The position numbers and the translations under genes were made by a program. The notes under the pieces are model-generated. The model saw only the letters and a program-made list of their open reading frames with translations. It was not told the origin of the DNA and ran no database searches. From Pseudomonas laurentiana (GTDB lineage Bacteria; Pseudomonadota; Gammaproteobacteria; Pseudomonadales; Pseudomonadaceae): a stretch of DNA of 64,000 nt. Every line of letters begins with the position of its first letter. Within the stretch, counting starts at the first letter, position 1. The DNA is taken from positions 124,001-188,000 of the forward strand of contig NZ_BMQU01000009.1 in NCBI RefSeq assembly GCF_014648275.1, written 5' to 3'. Shown one piece after another: positions 18,170 to 26,491 of this stretch.

Positions 18170-18667
18170 CTACTGCAATACGAAATTGGTGAACAGCAAC
18201 TGGTCGACGACCAGCTTGCCAACTTCCTTCTGCGCCACTTCCTGAACACTGGCAGTGGCCTTCTGGCGCAACATTTCCTGGCCGACCGGCGTTGCCAGGG
18301 TATCGAAGCCCTGACCGGAGAACAGCATGACCAGGTTGTTGCGGATTACCGGCATATGCACCTTCAGTGCATCCAGCGCTGCCTGATCGCGCCCCTGCAT
18401 GGTGATACTCACCTGCATGAAACGCTGACGACCGTTCTGGTTGAAGTTGACTACGAATGCAGGAGACAGCGGTTCGTAGATCGCTGCCGGCTTGACGTTG
18501 GTCGCCTGCGCGGGTTCGGCCTCAGGCTTGCTGCCAGCCTTGTGCAGGAAGAACCAAGTGGCCCCCACGGACAAACCAATCGCCAGGAGCAATGCCAATA
18601 CCAGCAGCAGGATCAGTTTGAGTTTGCCTTTCGAGGCGGGGTCTTTCACTGCGTCGCTCTTCGCCAT
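18170..18667 (-). CDS. fliL: FliL stator-associated basal body protein
   Basis: A 165-residue protein with a basic N-terminal tail, one membrane helix (about residues 18-40, LILLLVLALLLAIGLSVGATWFF) and a periplasmic FliL domain (YEPLSPAFVVNFN, RFMQVSITMQG). FliL forms rings around stator units and supports torque. It is the first gene of a fliLMNOPQR-flhB run, with a near-consensus sigma-54 promoter 52 bp upstream. Confidence 0.96.
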   Translation of the reverse strand: MAKSDAVKDPASKGKLKLILLLVLALLLAIGLSVGATWFFLHKAGSKPEAEPAQATNVKPAAIYEPLSPAFVVNFNQNGRQRFMQVSITMQGRDQAALDALKVHMPVIRNNLVMLFSGQGFDTLATPVGQEMLRQKATASVQEVAQKEVGKLVVDQLLFTNFVLQ

Positions 18668-18718
18668 GCCAATAATCCGTCACTCATCAAGAGATTTCAG
18701 TCAGATGGCGAGGGTTGA

Positions 18719-18734
18719 GCAAGTGTTATGCCAG
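18719..18734 (-). promoter_or_regulatory. Sigma-54 promoter of fliL operon
   Basis: The minus strand reads CTGGCATAACACTTGC, with the -24 (TGGCA) and -12 (TTGC) elements and GG-N10-GC spacing. It lies downstream of the fliK terminator and 52 bp upstream of the fliL ATG, so fliL onwards can be expressed independently of fliK. Confidence 0.88.
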
Positions 18735-18783
18735 TTTTCCGGAACAGCTGATCGATTCCCGGAAGCACCGGCAAGGTCGCCCG

Positions 18784-18819
18784 AAAAAAACCGAAAGGGG
18801 CCAGCCTTGCGCGGGCCCC
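18784..18819 (-). terminator. Rho-independent terminator after fliK
   Basis: On the minus strand a GGGGCC/GGCCCC stem with an 11-base loop is followed by TTTCGG and a run of seven T residues. It begins 13 bp after the fliK stop and separates fliK from the fliL promoter. Confidence 0.8.
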
Positions 18820-18832
18820 GCTGCGACTCACA

Positions 18833-20194
18833 TCAGGCGTAGTAATCCACTGCACTGGAGCCGATCACCACCTGCCGCTCGACCGCTTTGACGCCCGCTT
18901 CACCCTCGCTCAGCTCGCCGGACTCGCCAGACTCACTGCGCCGCGAAGCAACACCGCTCAGGCGCGGACCTTCTTCAGCGCCCTGTTGCTGACCACGCGA
19001 CTGATCGGAAACGTTGACATCCGGCTGCGCCAGCCCCTGCTGGGCAAACAATTCACGCAGACGATGTACCTGCCCCTCAAGCGCATCGCGAACCACGACA
19101 TGACCACTGACGAAAGTGATCTGGGCCGGCTGGTCGGCCGCCAGGTTGACACGAATGTCCAGGCGCCCCAGCTCAGCAGGCTGCAGCTGGATATCGGCTG
19201 ACTTCAGGTTCTGACTGGACAGGTACATGACACGGTTGACCAGACCTTCGGTCCACCCGCTCTGGTTCATGGCCAGCGGTTGATTCAGGGGCGCTGCTGC
19301 AACCGGTACGGCATTGGCTGTCTTGGCGGTTGCCGCCTGGGTCAAGGCACTCAAGCGCTCGGCAAAGTTATCGACACGCGTATCACTGGCGGCCGCCTTG
19401 GGATCTTTCAGACCGTCGTCCAGCAGCGCACCAAACGCCTTGTCACCAGGCTCGCCCTGCTCCGTCTCGGCACCTGGCTTGTCGACGATGGCCGCCAGTG
19501 TATTGACGGCAGACTGCCCCGGAACCGCTTCAGATTGTGGCTGAGCCGATTTGCCGGTTGTAGCGGCATTCACCGACGTCGTTCCCTGGGCCTGAGCACT
19601 CTGCTCCAGTGCAAGACGCAGTGTCGGCAAATCCGCAAGCGGATCAGCCTCAGGATCGAAAGGTGGTTCTTGCGGGACATCCTCGGCAACCGGCGCCTGC
19701 GCCTGGAGCTGCGCAGCCTGTACCACAGGCGCGACCGCTTCGGCCTGAGCCTGGATCAGTTGCGCCCCTGGCTGCGCGTCGGTGATCTGACCGGCAACCA
19801 GACTCGGATCAAGTAACTGCGGATCGGTCTGATCGACCGTGCCATCTGCCGCCACAGCGTCTTCCGCTGGCGCAGGGTCGGCGGCCTGAGCGTCATCCTG
19901 ACGCTGAACGTCTTTTTTATCCGCTTTATCCGCAGGCAAGTTTTTGCCGCTGACGGCAACTTTCTGCTGCCCGTCGACCTTGCTGTTGCCACTATTGGCA
20001 GCACCGGTCGGCACAGCCGACTTATCGACCGAAGGCGCATCTGCGACCTTGTCCCTGGATTGCGAAAGCACTTGGGAGAAGCCTGAAGCCTTGTCGCCAA
20101 GCGCCTGCTGAGACTTGTCCGAGGACGCAACGGATGCCCGCGATGAATTGGCTACGGAGCCCGATTGCAGCAATGGGTTTGTGGCGACAGGCAT
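18833..20194 (-). CDS. fliK: FliK hook-length control protein
   Basis: A 453-residue, Ala/Gln/Asp/Val-rich protein of low complexity, except for a conserved C-terminal domain at about 330-420 (SADIQLQPAELGRLDIRVNL) that is the FliK/Flg_hook domain contacting FlhB. FliK acts as a molecular ruler and triggers the export switch when the hook is complete. MPVATNPLLQSG is preferred as the start because the upstream extension crosses the sigma-54 promoter; a GGAG site lies 8 bases before this ATG. The gene stands alone between hptB and a terminator. Confidence 0.93.
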   Translation of the reverse strand: MPVATNPLLQSGSVANSSRASVASSDKSQQALGDKASGFSQVLSQSRDKVADAPSVDKSAVPTGAANSGNSKVDGQQKVAVSGKNLPADKADKKDVQRQDDAQAADPAPAEDAVAADGTVDQTDPQLLDPSLVAGQITDAQPGAQLIQAQAEAVAPVVQAAQLQAQAPVAEDVPQEPPFDPEADPLADLPTLRLALEQSAQAQGTTSVNAATTGKSAQPQSEAVPGQSAVNTLAAIVDKPGAETEQGEPGDKAFGALLDDGLKDPKAAASDTRVDNFAERLSALTQAATAKTANAVPVAAAPLNQPLAMNQSGWTEGLVNRVMYLSSQNLKSADIQLQPAELGRLDIRVNLAADQPAQITFVSGHVVVRDALEGQVHRLRELFAQQGLAQPDVNVSDQSRGQQQGAEEGPRLSGVASRRSESGESGELSEGEAGVKAVERQVVIGSSAVDYYA

Positions 20195-20243
20195 GAAAGG
20201 GTCTCCGTGACAGCGTGTCTGATACAGTGATGGAAAAGATACT

Positions 20244-20259
20244 GCAAAAGTCACGCCAG
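20244..20259 (-). promoter_or_regulatory. Sigma-54 promoter of fliK
   Basis: The minus strand reads CTGGCGTGACTTTTGC, with GG-N10-GC spacing and a TTGC -12 box. It lies 50 bp upstream of the fliK ATG and just after the hptB stop, separating fliK from the preceding signalling genes. Confidence 0.78.
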
Positions 20260-20291
20260 CCCGAAGCAGCACGCCACGTCGGCAACACACA

Positions 20292-20639
20292 TCACCCGAT
20301 CAGGATCCGTTGTCGCTCAGCACAGTACAGCTGACGAACCGCCGCATATTCACGATCAATGCGGTTGATGAGATCCTCGATGCCGTAGAGCGGGCGCTGC
20401 TTTACTCGCTCCTCAAGCTGCTGACACAGTTCGGCCAACACCATTGCCCCCATATTGCCGGTGCTGCCCTTGAAGCTATGGGCAGCCAAGCCGAGCTCCT
20501 CGGCATCCTTGGCCTCATGCAACTGGCTAAGGCGCTCCTCAGAGTCCGAGAGAAAGGTTTCAAGCAGATACAGATAGCCATCTTCCATGACTTCCTGCAA
20601 ATCGCTCAGTACCTTGCGATCAATATGATTGTCTGACAC
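20292..20639 (-). CDS. hptB: HptB histidine phosphotransfer protein
   Basis: A 115-residue single Hpt domain; phospho-acceptor His54 lies in LAAHSFKGSTGNMGA. In P. aeruginosa HptB passes phosphate from several hybrid sensor kinases to HsbR and so affects biofilm formation and flagellar gene expression. The GTG start at 20639 follows AAGGAG with a spacing of 7. It is the last gene of the hsbA-hsbR-hptB trio, 25 bp after hsbR. The partnership with HsbR is inferred from homology and adjacency. Confidence 0.92.
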   Translation of the reverse strand: MSDNHIDRKVLSDLQEVMEDGYLYLLETFLSDSEERLSQLHEAKDAEELGLAAHSFKGSTGNMGAMVLAELCQQLEERVKQRPLYGIEDLINRIDREYAAVRQLYCAERQRILIG

Positions 20640-20664
20640 TTGTTCACTCCTTGATCAAGCTGGA

Positions 20665-22368
20665 TTATGCCTCAGACACCCAGACGAACACTACGCAGGC
20701 GCGACGCCCGCCATCAAGCCATTGCGCCTGCTGGCTCAAACCGCGTATCAAGCTCAAGCCACGGCCAAAAAAACCTTGCCCAGCCCGCGAGCACCCAAGC
20801 ACGCTCTCGACGTCGAAGCCCGCGCCGCTGTCTTCGACTTCAATGGTCAGACGCCCACCCGAGGCGAGAGGCTCCACCTGCAGGCCCACGCGAATGTAAC
20901 CCTCCTGCAAGGCCTGTAGACGCCGATTTCGCTCCCGATAGTACTCGGTAAACCCGCAGGCATCTCGCTTCAACCGGGAATCAAGCGCCAACACGCCGTG
21001 CTCCAGCGCATTGGAGTACAACTCGCTGAGCACGCTGTGCAACTCACCACTGCGAACCCGCAAACCATGAATTTCCTGCAACAGGTGCAAGAGGAAGGGC
21101 AGCGGATTAAAGCGCTTGAGGCTTTCAGCACGAAACTCCAGGTGGAGCGACCAGTCCAGCGGGCTGGATTGACCGCTGTCGGTGTAAGTGAGCGGCGGCA
21201 GCGACAACGCATGAGACTCGACCATGCACAGGTCCATCATGCTCACATCATCACGGGGCTGCCCGCCAAAATGCGCTAACGCCGCCTGGATATCCTCAAA
21301 CAGCTGCCCGGGCACCTGATTGGCGATGAGCACCTGACGCAGGCGCTCAGCACCAAACAACTGCTCATTTTCATCACGGGTATCGACAACGCCATCGCTG
21401 AGCAGAAACAGACGATCCCCCACCGCCATGGGCACCACCTGCGTATGGTCATCGAATTGCTCTGGGGGCAGAACACCCAGTGGCAGGAAATGTGACACCA
21501 GCGGCAATGGCTCGCCGCCGGTAGCCCGCAGCAAGTAGGCATCGGGCATACCGCCGTTCCACACCTCAACCGTACGCCGCTGAAAACTCACATTGAGCAG
21601 AACCGCACAACAGAACATGTCCACCGGCAATATACGTTTGAGCTTGGCGTTCATCTCGCGCAAGGTCTCCGCCAGGCCGTAGCCCTTGGCCGTCATGCCA
21701 TAGAACACCTCCGCCAATGGCATCGCGCCCACTGCAGCGGGCAAGCCATGGCCTGTGAAGTCGCCCAGCAGCACATGCATATCCCCGGAGGGTGTAAAGG
21801 CTGCCAGCATCAAGTCGCCGTTGAACAGCGCATAAGGGGACTGCAGGAAACGGATGTTCGGCGAGTCCAGGCAACCTGCATGCGCCACCTTATCGAAAAC
21901 CGCCTTGGCCACCCGCTGCTCATTGAGCAGATGACGGTGATGATGGGCAAGCTGATCACGCTGCTCAAGCACCGTCGCCTGCAGGCGACGCATGCGCTCC
22001 ATGGCCTTGATTTTCGCCGCCAGGATCACCTGACTGTAAGGCTTGGCGAGAAAGTCATCCCCGCCGGCCTCCAGGCAACGCACCAGCGCTTCCTCTTCGC
22101 TCAGCGAAGTCAGAAAGATCACAGGCACCAGGGTTTCACCCGCCAAAAGCTTGATCGTGCGCGCCGCCTCAAAGCCATCCATGACCGGCATCAAGGCATC
22201 GAGCAGCACCAGGTGCGGTCGTTGGGCCGCAAACAAGGCAACCGCCTGTTCGCCATTTTCCGCCATCAACACCTGGTGCCCTTGCTTTTGAACGATAGCG
22301 GCCAGCAACAACCGATCAGTCGCGCTGTCTTCGGCAATCAGTACGGTCAAGACATCCTGACTTGACAT
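20665..22368 (-). CDS. hsbR: HsbR response regulator with PP2C phosphatase and anti-sigma kinase domains
   Basis: A 567-residue three-domain protein. The receiver domain occupies residues 1-125 (acceptor Asp in LVLLDALMPVMDG), a coiled coil follows to about 165, then a SpoIIE-type PP2C phosphatase at about 175-390 (GDFTGHGLPAAVGA, FLLSDGVVDTRDEN), and a HATPase/SpoIIAB-like kinase region ends the protein (ELYSNALEHGVL, VEDSGAGFD). It dephosphorylates or phosphorylates the STAS protein HsbA depending on HptB input. The ATG at 22368 is given; a TTG at 22380 overlapping the hsbA stop (TTGA) would add four residues and is an equally possible coupled start. Confidence 0.92.
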   Translation of the reverse strand: MSSQDVLTVLIAEDSATDRLLLAAIVQKQGHQVLMAENGEQAVALFAAQRPHLVLLDALMPVMDGFEAARTIKLLAGETLVPVIFLTSLSEEEALVRCLEAGGDDFLAKPYSQVILAAKIKAMERMRRLQATVLEQRDQLAHHHRHLLNEQRVAKAVFDKVAHAGCLDSPNIRFLQSPYALFNGDLMLAAFTPSGDMHVLLGDFTGHGLPAAVGAMPLAEVFYGMTAKGYGLAETLREMNAKLKRILPVDMFCCAVLLNVSFQRRTVEVWNGGMPDAYLLRATGGEPLPLVSHFLPLGVLPPEQFDDHTQVVPMAVGDRLFLLSDGVVDTRDENEQLFGAERLRQVLIANQVPGQLFEDIQAALAHFGGQPRDDVSMMDLCMVESHALSLPPLTYTDSGQSSPLDWSLHLEFRAESLKRFNPLPFLLHLLQEIHGLRVRSGELHSVLSELYSNALEHGVLALDSRLKRDACGFTEYYRERNRRLQALQEGYIRVGLQVEPLASGGRLTIEVEDSGAGFDVESVLGCSRAGQGFFGRGLSLIRGLSQQAQWLDGGRRACVVFVWVSEA

Positions 22369-22376
22369 GGGCAGGC

Positions 22377-22679
22377 TCAACTGATGTCAAACAGCTTGTC
22401 AAAATTGGAAATCGCCAGGATCTTGCGCACATCCGAGCCGACATTGACCATGCTGACCTGCGACTTGTCGCCCCCCATATGGTCACGCAACAGCAACAGC
22501 ATGCCCAGCGCAGAGCTGTCGAGGTACGTTGCCTCCTTGAGGTCGACCACAACACAGCGAGGTACGGATTGAAGGCGCTCGTATGAACCCCGGAACTCCA
22601 TGTGCCTGCCAAAGTCAAACCGACCCTTCACGCGAATGGTCAGTTTCCCGTCCTGGGATAGCTCGGATTCCACAGCCAT
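22377..22679 (-). CDS. hsbA: HsbA STAS-domain anti-sigma factor antagonist
   Basis: A 100-residue STAS protein; the phosphorylatable serine region is TYLDSSALGMLLLL. In P. aeruginosa HsbA binds the anti-sigma factor FlgM in its unphosphorylated form and a diguanylate cyclase when phosphorylated, linking HptB signalling to motility or biofilm choices. Here the gene sits between fliJ and fliK, inside the flagellar cluster. The ATG follows GAAGG. The FlgM interaction is known for homologues and not visible in the sequence. Confidence 0.92.
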   Translation of the reverse strand: MAVESELSQDGKLTIRVKGRFDFGRHMEFRGSYERLQSVPRCVVVDLKEATYLDSSALGMLLLLRDHMGGDKSQVSMVNVGSDVRKILAISNFDKLFDIS

Positions 22680-22767
22680 TTATGCGATTCCTTCGAAGAT
22701 GGCAATTGCAGACAAAGGAAGGTGTAGCAGCCCTCCCACGCCACGACAACCCAAACCGTACTAAATA

Positions 22768-23220
22768 TCAGTAACGATCATGCCTGGGCAGGCGCTGCGA
22801 CAGCTCGTCGAGCAGCTTTTGCTCGCGCTTGTCCTCCACCATCCGCGCTTCGTCAATGTAACGCTGCACCAGTTTGCGCAATCCCTCGACGCGCGCATAG
22901 GCTTGCTGCCAGGTCGTGCGGGCGTTATGCAGATTACTCTTGTGCCAGGTCAGGCTCTGGTGCTGCTGGGCCATTGCCGTGTCCAACTGACTGAGAAAGC
23001 GTTGATACCCCATCAACCAGTTACCCGTAACCCCCTGCCCGCCCCGCTGCAGCCACTGCTGCTGATACTCTTCGCGAAAGCGATCAAGCTCGGCAAGCTT
23101 GGCCTGAGCCATATTCACCTGCTGCTGGAACTGGCCGAGGCGCTGAGCTGCCTGACGCTCATTGTTCTCGGCCATTTCCACTACGGGCGCAAGACGCGCC
23201 GCTCGACTTGGCTGGGCCAT
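22768..23220 (-). CDS. fliJ: FliJ flagellar export protein
   Basis: A 150-residue, highly charged, heptad-rich protein (Gln, Arg, Glu) predicted to be a long antiparallel coiled coil, as in FliJ. FliJ sits in the centre of the FliI hexamer like the gamma subunit of F1-ATPase and couples ATPase activity to the export gate. The ATG is 6 bp after the fliI stop. An 88-bp gap without a recognisable terminator separates it from hsbA, so read-through into the Hsb module is likely. Confidence 0.94.
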   Translation of the reverse strand: MAQPSRAARLAPVVEMAENNERQAAQRLGQFQQQVNMAQAKLAELDRFREEYQQQWLQRGGQGVTGNWLMGYQRFLSQLDTAMAQQHQSLTWHKSNLHNARTTWQQAYARVEGLRKLVQRYIDEARMVEDKREQKLLDELSQRLPRHDRY

Positions 23221-23226
23221 GATCTA

Positions 23227-24585
23227 TCAGCCCGGCGCGACGGGCGCGAACACACTGGCCAACTGTTCGCCGCTCGCAGCGAGGCTGACGTTGTCGTTCA
23301 GCCCTTGGCGCAGGAAGTGCACCAACTTCGGTTGCAGCGAAATCGCCAGGTCGGTCTCGCGGTCGCCCCCGGCAACGTAGGCGCCCACACTGATCAGGTC
23401 GCGGCTTTGCGAAAGGCGCGACCACAGCTGCTTGAACTGCTGGGCTTGCCCCATCTGCTCAGGGCTGACCACCTGCGGCATCACCCGACTGATAGAGGCT
23501 TCGATATCAATGGCCGGGTAATGCCCTTCTTCAGCCAGCCGCCGCGACAGCACGATATGGCCATCGAGCACGCCCCGCGCCGAATCCGCAATCGGGTCTT
23601 GCTGGTCATCACCTTCGGACAATACGGTATAGAACGCAGTGATCGAGCCACCACCGGCCTCACCGTTACCGGCTCGCTCCACTAGCTTGGGCAGCTTGGC
23701 AAACACCGACGGCGGATACCCCTTGGTCGCCGGCGGCTCGCCGATGGCCAGGGCAATTTCCCGCTGTGCCTGGGCAAAGCGCGTCAGTGAATCCATCAGC
23801 AACAGGACATTCTTGCCCTTGTCGCGGAAATACTCGGCGATACGCGTGCAGTACATGGCGGCCCGCAAGCGCATCAGCGGTGCATCATCGGCGGGCGAGG
23901 CAACCACGACGGAGCGTTTCAAGCCTTCAGTACCCAGGATGTGCTCGATGAACTCCTTGACCTCACGCCCCCGCTCACCAATCAGCCCGACGACGATGAT
24001 GTCGGCTTCGGTAAACCGGGTCATCATGCCCAGCAGCACACTCTTGCCCACGCCGGTACCGGCGAACAGCCCCAGGCGCTGGCCGCGCCCCACGGTGAGC
24101 AGGCCATTGATACTGCGGATGCCGACATCCAGAGGCTGGCTGATCGGGTCGCGGTTGAGCGGGTTGATCGTCGGACCATCCATCGGCACCCAATCTTCAG
24201 CCCTCATGCCGCCCTTGCCGTCCAGCGCACGACCGGCACCGTCAAGCACCCGCCCGAGCATGCTCATGCCCATCGGCAGGCGGCCGCTCTCAGCGAGCGG
24301 TACGACCCGGGCTCCCGGCGCGATACCCGCCACGCTGCCCACCGGCATCAGAAACACCTTGCCACCGGAGAAGCCCATGACCTCGGCTTCAACCTGCACC
24401 GGGTGATAGCTATCGTCATTGATGACCACGCAACGACTGCCGACTGCCGCACGTAACCCCTCGGCCTCCAGCGTAAGGCCGACCATGCGCAACAACCGCC
24501 CTTCGACAACCGGCTGAGACGGCAACTTGACGGCGTCGGCATAGGTGCCGAGACGCTTGCCGAAGCTGGTACGCTCAAGGCGCAT
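23227..24585 (-). CDS. fliI: FliI flagellum-specific ATPase
   Basis: A 452-residue F1-like ATPase. Walker A is in [17 protein letters not shown], Walker B in [17 protein letters not shown], and [18 protein letters not shown] is the family signature. [19 protein letters not shown] is the correct start: its ATG overlaps the end of fliH by 11 bp and gives the normal family length. The open frame continues 88 codons upstream, but that part is only fliH read in another frame. FliI energises delivery of export substrates with FliH and FliJ. Confidence 0.97.
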   Translation of the reverse strand: MRLERTSFGKRLGTYADAVKLPSQPVVEGRLLRMVGLTLEAEGLRAAVGSRCVVINDDSYHPVQVEAEVMGFSGGKVFLMPVGSVAGIAPGARVVPLAESGRLPMGMSMLGRVLDGAGRALDGKGGMRAEDWVPMDGPTINPLNRDPISQPLDVGIRSINGLLTVGRGQRLGLFAGTGVGKSVLLGMMTRFTEADIIVVGLIGERGREVKEFIEHILGTEGLKRSVVVASPADDAPLMRLRAAMYCTRIAEYFRDKGKNVLLLMDSLTRFAQAQREIALAIGEPPATKGYPPSVFAKLPKLVERAGNGEAGGGSITAFYTVLSEGDDQQDPIADSARGVLDGHIVLSRRLAEEGHYPAIDIEASISRVMPQVVSPEQMGQAQQFKQLWSRLSQSRDLISVGAYVAGGDRETDLAISLQPKLVHFLRQGLNDNVSLAASGEQLASVFAPVAPG

Positions 24586-25336
24586 CGGGCGCGTCCAGTT
24601 CGATGGCCAGGTCCGGCGCTGCCGGATGCAGGCTCTGGTCGTGCAACTGGTCGAACAACTGCGCCACGGCTTTCTCGATACGCGTTTCCATGGTCGCGTC
24701 AATGCGGCTCTGGGAAGTCTCGATACGGCAACCTCCCGGCAGCAGCGCTTCATCTTCGAGCAGACGCCAGCTTTCTTCATGACGTTCGCGCAGCGCCTTG
24801 GCCAGCTCGAAGTCCTGCGGATTGACGTGAATACGGATATTGTCCGCACCCATCGGCAGCAGCTTCAACGCTTCGCGCAGCACATGGGTGATCTCACTGG
24901 AGTCGATGCGCAGCTCACGGCCAACGACCTGCCGCGAGATGTGCGCAACCAGATGTACCAGAGACTTTTCGATCTGGACATCCTGCTCGGCAATCGGCTC
25001 AAGCAGGTTGCTCATCAGTTGCTCAAGACTGGCCAACTTGGCGGCCAGGGCCACTTCGGCCTCTTGCCGAACCTTGAGCTGAGTGCTGTGGAAGCCTTCG
25101 CGCTCACCGGTGGCGAAGCCCTCGTTGTAGGCCTCCTGACGGATACTCTCCAACTCTTCAAGCGTCAGCGGCTGGACTTCCTCCAGCGGCACTTCCTCTA
25201 TCTCGTCTTCGACGATCTCGGGTTCCGGTTCAGGCTCGGGTTCTGGCTCCGGGTCGAACGAAGGCAAAGCCCAACGATCGAAGGCTTCCAGGTCGCCAGC
25301 GCGAATCAGTTCAGTTAAATGCTCGTTGGTCGACAT
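24575..25336 (-). CDS. fliH: FliH export ATPase regulator
   Basis: A 253-residue FliH/HrpE-family protein. The N-terminal half contains a Pro-Glu repeat (residues about 28-40) and a very acidic stretch, followed by [10 protein letters not shown] with GxxxG-like spacing and a long helical part; the C-terminal 100 residues resemble the stator fold that binds FliI. FliH tethers FliI to FliN in the C ring. It overlaps fliI by 11 bp. A 135-bp gap with a strong hairpin separates it from fliG. Confidence 0.94.
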   Translation of the reverse strand: MSTNEHLTELIRAGDLEAFDRWALPSFDPEPEPEPEPEPEIVEDEIEEVPLEEVQPLTLEELESIRQEAYNEGFATGEREGFHSTQLKVRQEAEVALAAKLASLEQLMSNLLEPIAEQDVQIEKSLVHLVAHISRQVVGRELRIDSSEITHVLREALKLLPMGADNIRIHVNPQDFELAKALRERHEESWRLLEDEALLPGGCRIETSQSRIDATMETRIEKAVAQLFDQLHDQSLHPAAPDLAIELDAPDAP

Positions 25337-25428
25337 GATTCCACGCGCTCAAAATAAAGCACCGTATCGGCACTGGCGTGCCAGCGATGCGAACACCGCG
25401 CATCCACCGGCATCGCATTGATCCTATC

Positions 25429-25461
25429 GCGGGTGCCGGCCTGCAATGTGACGGCACCCGC
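25429..25461. repeat. Intercistronic hairpin between fliG and fliH
   Basis: A perfect 10-bp inverted repeat (gcgggtgccg / cggcacccgc) with a 13-base loop starts 11 bp after the fliG stop. No T-run follows on the minus strand, so it is more likely an mRNA stabiliser or partial attenuator than a full terminator; fliH-fliI must still be transcribed through it, since no promoter is recognised in the gap. Confidence 0.6.
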
Positions 25462-25471
25462 ATCAAGGTCG

Positions 25472-26491
25472 TTAGATCATTTCCTCGGCACCCTTGCCGC
25501 CAAGCACGATTTCTCCAGCTTCGGCCATGCGTCGGGCAATGGTGAGGATTTCTTTCTGCGCCGCTTCGACATCGCTGACACGAACCGGCCCCTTGGCCTC
25601 AAGATCGTCACGCAGCAACTCCGAAGCACGCTTGGACATGTTCTTGAAGACCTTGTCCTTGACCCGCTCATCAGCACCTTTGAGCGAAACCACCAGCACG
25701 TCGGAGGACACTTCGCGCAACAGGGCCTGAATGCCTCGGTCGTCGACATCGGCAAGGTTGTTGAAGACAAACATGAGGTCTTCGATCTGCTCGGAAAGAT
25801 CGCCATCCACATCGCGGATCGCGTCCATGAGCTGGCCTTCGACGGAACTGTCGAGGAAGTTCATGATGTCGGCAGCACGCTTGATACCACCCAGCGTCGT
25901 CCGAGCAGCATTGGAGTTGCCAGAGAACTGCTTCTCGAGGATCTGGTTCAGTTCCTTGAGTGCCGCTGGCTGAACCGTATTCAGTGACGATACACGCAGG
26001 ATGATGTCCAGGCGCACCTTGTGGTCGAAGTTGCTCAGCACCTCACCCGCCTGGTCAGGGTCGAGATAGGCCACGACAATGGCCTGAATCTGCGGGTGCT
26101 CGTAACGAATCACATCGGCTACAGCGCGCGGCTCCATCCATTTCAGGCTGTCCAGGCCACTGGTGTTACCACCGAGCAGGATACGATCGATCAGGCCGTT
26201 GGCCTTGTCTTCACCCAATGCCTGGGTCAGCATCTTGCGGATGTAACCGTCGGAGCCGACGCCAAGGCTGGTCTGGTCGCCGACGATCTCGACGAACTCG
26301 CTCATCACCTGCTCGACCTGCTCGCGATGCACGTTGCCCATTTGCGCCATGGCCACGCCGACCCGCTGGACCTCCTTGGGCCCCATGTGGCGCAACACTT
26401 GTGCAGCGTCGGTTTCACCCAATGACAACAGCAGGATAGCGGCCTTGTCGACACGGGTCAGTTTGGCGGTAACCGCTCGGTTATCACTCAT
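25472..26491 (-). CDS. fliG: FliG flagellar motor switch protein
   Basis: A 339-residue FliG with N-terminal, middle and C-terminal (torque) domains. The middle domain holds the EHPQ motif (RYEHPQIQAIVV), and the C-terminal charged ridge that meets the stator is around QIEDLMFVFNNLADVDDRGIQ and KGADERVKDKVFKNMS. It overlaps fliF by 8 bp, as in most flagellar operons, since the two proteins form the rotor together. Length and start are normal. Confidence 0.97.
   Translation of the reverse strand: MSDNRAVTAKLTRVDKAAILLLSLGETDAAQVLRHMGPKEVQRVGVAMAQMGNVHREQVEQVMSEFVEIVGDQTSLGVGSDGYIRKMLTQALGEDKANGLIDRILLGGNTSGLDSLKWMEPRAVADVIRYEHPQIQAIVVAYLDPDQAGEVLSNFDHKVRLDIILRVSSLNTVQPAALKELNQILEKQFSGNSNAARTTLGGIKRAADIMNFLDSSVEGQLMDAIRDVDGDLSEQIEDLMFVFNNLADVDDRGIQALLREVSSDVLVVSLKGADERVKDKVFKNMSKRASELLRDDLEAKGPVRVSDVEAAQKEILTIARRMAEAGEIVLGGKGAEEMI

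Noticed and set aside
25360-25390. Palindromic GGCAC...GTGCC with a nearby GCCGATAC upstream of fliH
   Set aside because: GG-GC spacing is wrong for sigma-54, and no TAAA is present at the FliA -35 position.
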